Below are positions 6,122-10,083 of a DNA stretch of 10,083 bases, piece after piece; the first letter of the stretch is position 1, and every line of letters begins with the position of its first letter. The translations under genes and the position numbers were made by a program. The stretch comes from Desulfuromonadales bacterium (GTDB lineage: Bacteria; Desulfobacterota; Desulfuromonadia; Desulfuromonadales; BM103), in the NCBI GenBank assembly GCA_029859485.1, contig JAOUDB010000056.1:1-10083 (forward strand). The letters are read 5' to 3'. The notes beneath the pieces were generated by a model, which saw nothing but the letters and a program-made list of their open reading frames with translations, searched no databases and was not told the origin of the DNA.

Positions 6122-7102
6122 TCAGATCACGGCTTGGTGGGCAGGGATAATGTCTCCGGTCGGACACACGTAGCGTACCTCACAACACAGGTCAAAGCCG
6201 ATCCGTTCATGCACAACCTTGCGGATATGTGCAATCAGGTTCAAAACGTCTTCTGATGTAGCGCCCCCGAGATTGACAATAAAATTGGCGTGTTGATGAG
6301 AGACTTCAGCCTTGCCGATGCGTGTCCCTTTCAGCCCGGCATCTTCAATGACCTTGCCTGGAGGACCGACGCTAGCGTGCATCTCACTGGTGCTGAGAAA
6401 TACAGAGCCACAGTTGGGTTGCTTGCGTGGGAATTTGCGGCGACGCTCACGCAAATCGTCCAGCATCATTTGACGAATATTCCGCGGTTCCTGCCGTTCA
6501 CATTCCAGCTCCACCTTAACCACCACGGCGCCGCTACCCTGCAGAGCACTCCGACGATAAGCAAAAGCACACTCGTCGCGGTTGAGCTCCAGCTGCGTGC
6601 CGTCCTGGTCGACAATCCAAACCCGGCGCACGTTTTCACCGATGCCTTTACGTTGACTTCCGCCATTCATCAGGACCAACCCCCCGAGCGTTCCGGGAAT
6701 ACCAATCGTGTGTTCCAACCCCGCCAGGCCGGCGAGCATCGCTTTGCGGGCCAAACCAGGAACCCAGGCGCCGGCTTCGGCGACAATCCTGTTTTCAGAG
6801 ATCTCAACACGGGACAGGCTTTTTCCGAGCTTGAGGATAATACCGCGCAGCCCGGAGTCATCAAAAAGCAGGTTCGTGCCTTGGCCAATCACCGTCAGGG
6901 GGATGTCGTGGAGACGGGCAAAAGAGACCACGCGCGCAACCTGCGCAATCGTTTCAGGCTCAACCAACAGATCGGCAGGACCGCCAATCTGCCAGCTGTT
7001 ATGATCGGCAATCGGGGCATCAAACAGAGTGCGGCCAACGCCAGCGTCTACGAGCTGGGCAAGTTGCTGTGAACGATGATCAGGGATTGATCGAGGGGAC
7101 AT
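6122..7102 (-). CDS. murB: UDP-N-acetylenolpyruvoylglucosamine reductase MurB
   Basis: FAD enzyme that uses NADPH to reduce UDP-GlcNAc-enolpyruvate to UDP-MurNAc, the second committed step of peptidoglycan precursor synthesis in the cytoplasm. The 326-residue protein shows the FAD-binding half with NSWQIGGPADLLVEP (35-49) and IGQGTNLLF (72-80), then IGIPGTLGG (133-141), FAYRRS with Arg183, NCGSVF with the proton-donor Ser233, GLKGTRIGKAEVS (256-268) with HANFIVN, and the C-terminal catalytic Glu308 in CEVRYV. The layout looks like the shorter type II MurB. The usual MNAGA segment reads MNGGSQRKGIGE here (145-156), a variant. Start at 7102 is supported by AGGA about 8 bases upstream. It is not next to murC or ddl, so it may be the sole relocated gene or a second copy. 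Confidence 0.93.
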   Translation of the reverse strand: MSPRSIPDHRSQQLAQLVDAGVGRTLFDAPIADHNSWQIGGPADLLVEPETIAQVARVVSFARLHDIPLTVIGQGTNLLFDDSGLRGIILKLGKSLSRVEISENRIVAEAGAWVPGLARKAMLAGLAGLEHTIGIPGTLGGLVLMNGGSQRKGIGENVRRVWIVDQDGTQLELNRDECAFAYRRSALQGSGAVVVKVELECERQEPRNIRQMMLDDLRERRRKFPRKQPNCGSVFLSTSEMHASVGPPGKVIEDAGLKGTRIGKAEVSHQHANFIVNLGGATSEDVLNLIAHIRKVVHERIGFDLCCEVRYVCPTGDIIPAHQAVI

Positions 7103-7153
7103 TGCTTTTCCTGTAAAAGTCTTTTAGCAGCGGTCTCTGTCAAAAGATTCGAG

Positions 7154-7870
7154 TTAATTCTTCCTGTGAGTCAGCGACTGTTTGGTTCTGGAGAGTGGTA
7201 GCTTGGCCAGAAACACCACGTGACGAAAGCCTCCCCGCCCGGGCCGCTCGTGGCTGACAGTGAAGCCAGCGGCACAAAGACGCTTGTCGAAGCTCTCATC
7301 ATAATTTTCACCCCAGATAGAAAACATGCCGCCGGGATTCAGCGCAGCTTTCACATTGTCAATCGCACGACTGCCGTAGAGGGGGTCTTTGATCTTGTGG
7401 GTATGATAATGCGGTCCCTTGTAAAGGTCAAAGACGATGGCATCAAATTTTTCCAAGCCACCTTTCCGTCCCGTATTTCGAACCAGGTCAGCCACGTCGC
7501 CAATCTCGACGCGAACCCGCGGATCGCTCGCAGCGCCGTCAGTCAATCGTGACAAGGGTCCCCGACACCAATCGAGGACAACAGGGTTGAGCTCGGCAAC
7601 AACGACTTCTGCAGTTACAGGCAGTGAATCGAGTACCGCCCGGAGAGTACAGCCCATACCTAGCCCACCAACCAGAACCCGGGGTGTAGAATGACTTTTG
7701 AGATGCTGGCAACCGAGTTGGCCGAGAACCACTTCGGAACGGTTCGCCATGCTGTTCATCAGCACCAGGCCCCCAACGGTGATCAAAAAATCCCGCTCAT
7801 CGCGCTGACGCAGTTCAAGGACACCTTCGTCCGTATCAATACTCTCTATTGTTTTCCAGGGTTTGGCCAT
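7154..7870 (-). CDS. Spermidine-synthase-like SAM-binding (methyltransferase-fold) protein
   Basis: A 238-residue Rossmann-fold protein related to spermidine synthase and class I methyltransferases. The nucleotide loop is VLVGGLGMGCT (65-75). Glu93 at the end of strand 2 (VVVAELNP) would hold the ribose, Asp125 follows in the IGDVADL segment, and strand 4 reads FDAIVFDLYKGP (142-153). A short N-terminal beta region (LELRQRDERDFLITVGGLVL) resembles the spermidine-synthase N-terminus. The aminopropyl-transfer DxxDP-type motif expected after strand 4 is absent (FDLYKGP instead), so true spermidine synthase activity is doubtful. The C-terminal tail from about 225 is basic. The ribosome site is weak (GGA). 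murB follows after 51 bases on the same strand. The substrate is unknown. Confidence 0.8.
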   Translation of the reverse strand: MAKPWKTIESIDTDEGVLELRQRDERDFLITVGGLVLMNSMANRSEVVLGQLGCQHLKSHSTPRVLVGGLGMGCTLRAVLDSLPVTAEVVVAELNPVVLDWCRGPLSRLTDGAASDPRVRVEIGDVADLVRNTGRKGGLEKFDAIVFDLYKGPHYHTHKIKDPLYGSRAIDNVKAALNPGGMFSIWGENYDESFDKRLCAAGFTVSHERPGRGGFRHVVFLAKLPLSRTKQSLTHRKN

Positions 7871-7894
7871 TAAAGTTCCATTAAAATAAGGATG

Positions 7895-8116
7895 TATAAC
7901 CCAAACAAAGGGAATACGTCCTTACACCAGAACAGTCAAAGCTGAAATCAAAAGCCCAACGCAAAGACGCTAAGAAAAGCCAAAAAAGACGCAAAGGGAG
8001 ACTATCCTCGCTTTTTGAAGTGGTTTTCTTTGCGGGCTTTCTTTAGCCCTTCGCGCCTTCGCCTAAAGCGCCTGCTTTTGGTGCGTTAAATACTTACAAC
8101 CTTTTTTGGGGTTATA
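7895..8116 (+). mobile_element. MITE-like element, copy B, with 17-bp terminal inverted repeats
   Basis: This 222-bp noncoding element fills most of the gap between hflC and the methyltransferase-like gene. Its left end (7895-7911) and the reverse complement of its right end (8100-8116) agree at 15 of 17 positions, starting TATAACCC. Inside, AAAGCCC-aac-GCAAAG (7951-7966) pairs with CTTTGCGGGCTTT (8028-8040), so much of the element can fold back on itself. It shares a 37-bp block and other parts with copy A at 1176-1337. It has no open frame of its own that looks real. The outermost TA pairs could be a TA target duplication, but no longer flanking direct repeat is seen. Small size, terminal repeats, no transposase and multiple copies are the marks of a non-autonomous element. 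An alternative is a structured intergenic repeat of non-transposon origin. Confidence 0.6.
7911..7939 (-). promoter_or_regulatory. Candidate promoter inside repeat B, facing the methyltransferase-like gene
   Basis: On the minus strand TTGACT (7934-7939, five of six consensus) is 17 bases upstream of TATTCC (7911-7916, a weak -10). The predicted transcript would start near 7904, about 34 bases before the ATG at 7870. Both hexamers lie in the left arm of the MITE-like element. Confidence 0.25.
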
Positions 8117-8130
8117 AGTCCGTTAAAAGA

Positions 8131-8163
8131 AAGGGGACAGGCACCTGCGGAGCCAGTCCCCTT
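8131..8163 (-). terminator. Hairpin terminator of the hflK-hflC operon (REP-like sequence)
   Basis: AAGGGGAC (8131-8138) pairs with GTCCCCTT (8156-8163). The stem continues through GGC/GCC and CC/GG, separated by two symmetric A-A mismatches, to a 3-base loop. On the minus strand the stem is followed by TTCTTTTAA, a U-rich tail, and it begins 31 bases after the hflC stop, so it fits a rho-independent terminator. I recall similar GGGGACAGGC... palindromes repeated in many proteobacterial genomes, so this may be a dispersed REP-type sequence serving as terminator. Confidence 0.7.
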
Positions 8164-8194
8164 CATCATCTTTCAAGCAAACAAGGTTAAATGC

Positions 8195-9127
8195 TTACTT
8201 CGCTTCTTTCAGATAACGATAATAATCTGAGTCAGTGGATATCACCAACCGGCCGTTCTTCTGGATCGACTTTTTATAAGATTCCAGAGTCCTCAGAAAC
8301 GTATAGAACTCTTTGTCCTGGTTATAAGCCTCAGCGTAAATCGCTGCAGCCTCAGCATCAGCCCCGCCACGCACCTCGAGAACCTTACGATAAGCCTCGG
8401 AGCTGATCTCCTTGAGCTCGCGTTCCATCTGGCCGAGGATATCAGCCTTCTCGCCCTCGCCTTCGGATCGATACTGGGCGGCAACCTTTTTACGCTCGTT
8501 GATCATACGCTCGTAGACCCGGGTTCGCACCTGCTCTACATAGTTAATGCGTTTAATCTGCACATCAAGCAGTTCAATGCCGTAATCAGGAGTATTGGCA
8601 CGTGCCTTGTCGAGGATTCCCGCCATAATCTCTTCGCGGCCAACCAGGTTCTCCTTGGCGACCTCGACACCTTCAACCTCGAAGCGCTCTTCGCCACCGC
8701 CTTCTCGGACCTCATAATCGCTGCCGCGTACCAACTCCACCAACAGACGACCGGAGACGGCATCGCGCACCACAGAATCAATGATATCGTCGAGGCGACT
8801 CATAGCACCGCGTTCGGTAGCAACCGTGGTATAGAACAGAAGTGGATCCTTGATGCGCCAACGAGCCGTGGTATCAATCCAGATGAATCTCTTGTCCTTG
8901 GTCGGGATCTGGTTCGGATCACCATCCCATTTCAGGATGCGCTTTTCAAAGCGGCTGACCTTCTGCACAAAAGGGATCTTGAAGTGCAAACCAGACTCAG
9001 AGACATCCCCCACCGGTTTACCGAACTGGGTGACAATCGCTTGCTCTGCTTCATTAACCACGTAGAGACCATCCACACCGACAAAAAGCGCGGCAATGAT
9101 AATGACAAAGATAATGGGAGCTTTCAT
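8195..9127 (-). CDS. hflC: Membrane protease-regulating SPFH/band 7 protein HflC
   Basis: A 310-residue inner-membrane protein (E. coli HflC is 334). One N-terminal transmembrane anchor spans about residues 4-21. The SPFH/band 7 domain begins VNEAEQAIVTQFGKPVGDVSE and contains GLHFKIPFVQKV, with KDKRFIWIDTTARWRI (77-92) in the core. A long charged helix with YERMINERKKVAAQYRSEGE (about 204-223) follows, and the C-terminus KEFYTFLRTLESY ... STDSDYYRYLK is the diagnostic HflC ending. HflC assembles with HflK into a large periplasm-facing cage around FtsH, limiting its access to membrane substrates. Its ATG overlaps the hflK stop (TAATG), and a strong GGAAGGAGG sits within the end of hflK, giving tight translational coupling. 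Confidence 0.95.
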   Translation of the reverse strand: MKAPIIFVIIIAALFVGVDGLYVVNEAEQAIVTQFGKPVGDVSESGLHFKIPFVQKVSRFEKRILKWDGDPNQIPTKDKRFIWIDTTARWRIKDPLLFYTTVATERGAMSRLDDIIDSVVRDAVSGRLLVELVRGSDYEVREGGGEERFEVEGVEVAKENLVGREEIMAGILDKARANTPDYGIELLDVQIKRINYVEQVRTRVYERMINERKKVAAQYRSEGEGEKADILGQMERELKEISSEAYRKVLEVRGGADAEAAAIYAEAYNQDKEFYTFLRTLESYKKSIQKNGRLVISTDSDYYRYLKEAK

Positions 9128-10083
9128 TATTTGGCCCCTCCTTCCAACGCTTTGCGCAAGGGCAACAACGGCAGTGCCCCGGCGTTTTTGGCGTCCATAA
9201 CGTAGATTTCATCCAAGCGGGGCAGGACCTCTTCAAGTGTTTCCAGGTAGATTCTACTCCGGGTCACCGAAGGCGCCTTGCGATACTCGGTCAGAAGAGC
9301 AAGAAAACGGTTGGTCTCGCCGCGAGCCTTGTTGACACGCTCAACGGCATAACCTTCCGCCTCCTGAAGAACTTTCTTGGCCTCACCACGGGCGCGGGGG
9401 ACCTCTCTGTTAAACTGTTCGCGGGCCTGGAAGATCAGGCTTTCACGCTGCTGCTCAGACTCATTGACCTCGTTGTAAGCAGCCTTAACCGGGTCAGGCG
9501 GAGTCACATCCTGGAACTTGACGGTAACGATGCGCACACCGATGTCATAATTATTGAGGGTTGATTGCAGATCTACCTGGATTTCGTTGGCCAGCAAGGC
9601 GCGTTCGGTGGTCAAAACCTCCGTAACGTTGGCGTTGCCGATCGCCTTGCGCACCATGGCTTCGGCGATATCACGAATGGTCCCGACCGGATCTTTGATG
9701 CGGAAAATGAACTTGAACGGATCGGAAACCTGGAACTGGACAATCCACTCGACGTCACTGACGTTCAGATCACCGGTCAAAGTCAAAGACTCCTCTTCGA
9801 GCCCCTTCTTGGTGTAGGTGGAACGGACATCAGGCTTGACGGTACGAAAGCCGAATTCCTCTTTCAAAACACGACCGGTCTGCACCAGGTAAACCCGGTC
9901 AACGCCGAGAGGTATTTTGAAATGTAGGCCCGGTTCCGCAAAACTGTGGAATTTGCCGAACCTTAGTACGACCCCAGTCTCTTCCGTATCGACCTCGTAC
10001 ATACTGCTGTATCCGCCAACGAGGATCAAAAAGGCTATGATCACTATCGGCAAGAAGCCCTTTTGCTGGCCAAATTTATTCTT
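9127..10083 (-). CDS. hflK: SPFH/band 7 protein HflK, 5' end beyond the window
   Basis: Partner of HflC in the FtsH-regulating membrane complex. The frame stays open to the right edge, encoding KNKFGQQKGF before the hydrophobic segment, so the protein starts outside the window. A TTG at 10051-10053 could be read as a start, but it falls directly before the membrane segment with no ribosome site, and HflK normally has a longer glycine-rich cytoplasmic N-terminus. Visible features are a transmembrane anchor LPIVIIAFLILVGG, the band 7 domain from ETGVVLRFGKFHSFAEPGLHFKIP, the characteristic VKFQDVTPPDPVKAAYNEV, a charged helix with EVPRARGEAKKVLQEAEGYA, and RIYLETLEEVLPRLDEIYVMD near the C-terminus. 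About 318 residues are visible. It is upstream of hflC, as in E. coli. Confidence 0.93.
   Translation of the reverse strand, partial: KNKFGQQKGFLPIVIIAFLILVGGYSSMYEVDTEETGVVLRFGKFHSFAEPGLHFKIPLGVDRVYLVQTGRVLKEEFGFRTVKPDVRSTYTKKGLEEESLTLTGDLNVSDVEWIVQFQVSDPFKFIFRIKDPVGTIRDIAEAMVRKAIGNANVTEVLTTERALLANEIQVDLQSTLNNYDIGVRIVTVKFQDVTPPDPVKAAYNEVNESEQQRESLIFQAREQFNREVPRARGEAKKVLQEAEGYAVERVNKARGETNRFLALLTEYRKAPSVTRSRIYLETLEEVLPRLDEIYVMDAKNAGALPLLPLRKALEGGAK

Noticed and set aside
6290..7072. Long plus-strand open frame (260 codons) opposite murB
   Set aside because: It is antisense to the full set of MurB catalytic motifs and its product has low-complexity composition typical of a shadow frame.
7951..8090. 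GCAAAGACGC-type short repeats read as a CRISPR array
   Set aside because: There is no regular repeat-spacer periodicity; the similar units occur in opposite orientations in the two arms, as in a fold-back element.
10051..10053. TTG as the true hflK start
   Set aside because: The frame is open to the window edge, no ribosome site precedes the TTG, and HflK usually has a longer N-terminal cytoplasmic segment; the gene is treated as truncated by the window.

Overview
This is a moderate-GC bacterial chromosome segment made mostly of housekeeping genes. It carries no phage, plasmid, CRISPR, tRNA or rRNA gene that I can see. The gene content and protein style (Uup, CvfB, a PleD-like GGDEF regulator, HflK/HflC, a MurB encoded outside a dcw cluster, and a small four-cysteine zinc-ribbon protein) fit a Gram-negative bacterium. 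My best guess is a Desulfuromonadales-type deltaproteobacterium (Desulfobacterota). That rests on recollection of protein style and on the type of intergenic repeats, not on a search, so it is a moderate-to-low confidence call.

Layout. On the left, two minus-strand genes: the 5' part of a small zinc-ribbon protein gene (1-100, running off the window) and cvfB (217-1050). A 448-bp divergent intergenic region (1051-1498) follows, holding several inverted repeats and a degenerate copy (A) of a dispersed repeat. A plus-strand block comes next: uup (1499-3376), a response-regulator/diguanylate cyclase gene (3489-4499), a tRNA-dihydrouridine synthase gene (4511-5503) and a small DUF3820-type gene (5510-5734). 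The last three are tightly spaced and probably co-transcribed.

Convergent to these is a minus-strand block: a spermidine-synthase-like methyltransferase-fold gene (7154-7870), murB (6122-7102) and a small cupin gene (5758-6063), listed in transcription order. A 324-bp gap (7871-8194) then contains a 222-bp MITE-like element (copy B, 7895-8116) with 17-bp imperfect terminal inverted repeats, and a strong hairpin that looks like the terminator of the next operon. The right end is the hflK-hflC operon (minus strand, TAATG overlap), with the 5' end of hflK beyond the window.

Functional themes are translation and RNA maintenance (Uup, CvfB, Dus), cyclic-di-GMP signalling, cell-wall precursor synthesis (MurB) and membrane protease control (HflKC). 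No clearly new multi-gene system is visible. The most interesting non-coding signal is the pair of related repeats in the two largest gaps, with copy B having the architecture of a non-autonomous mobile element and possibly supplying a promoter to its neighbour.
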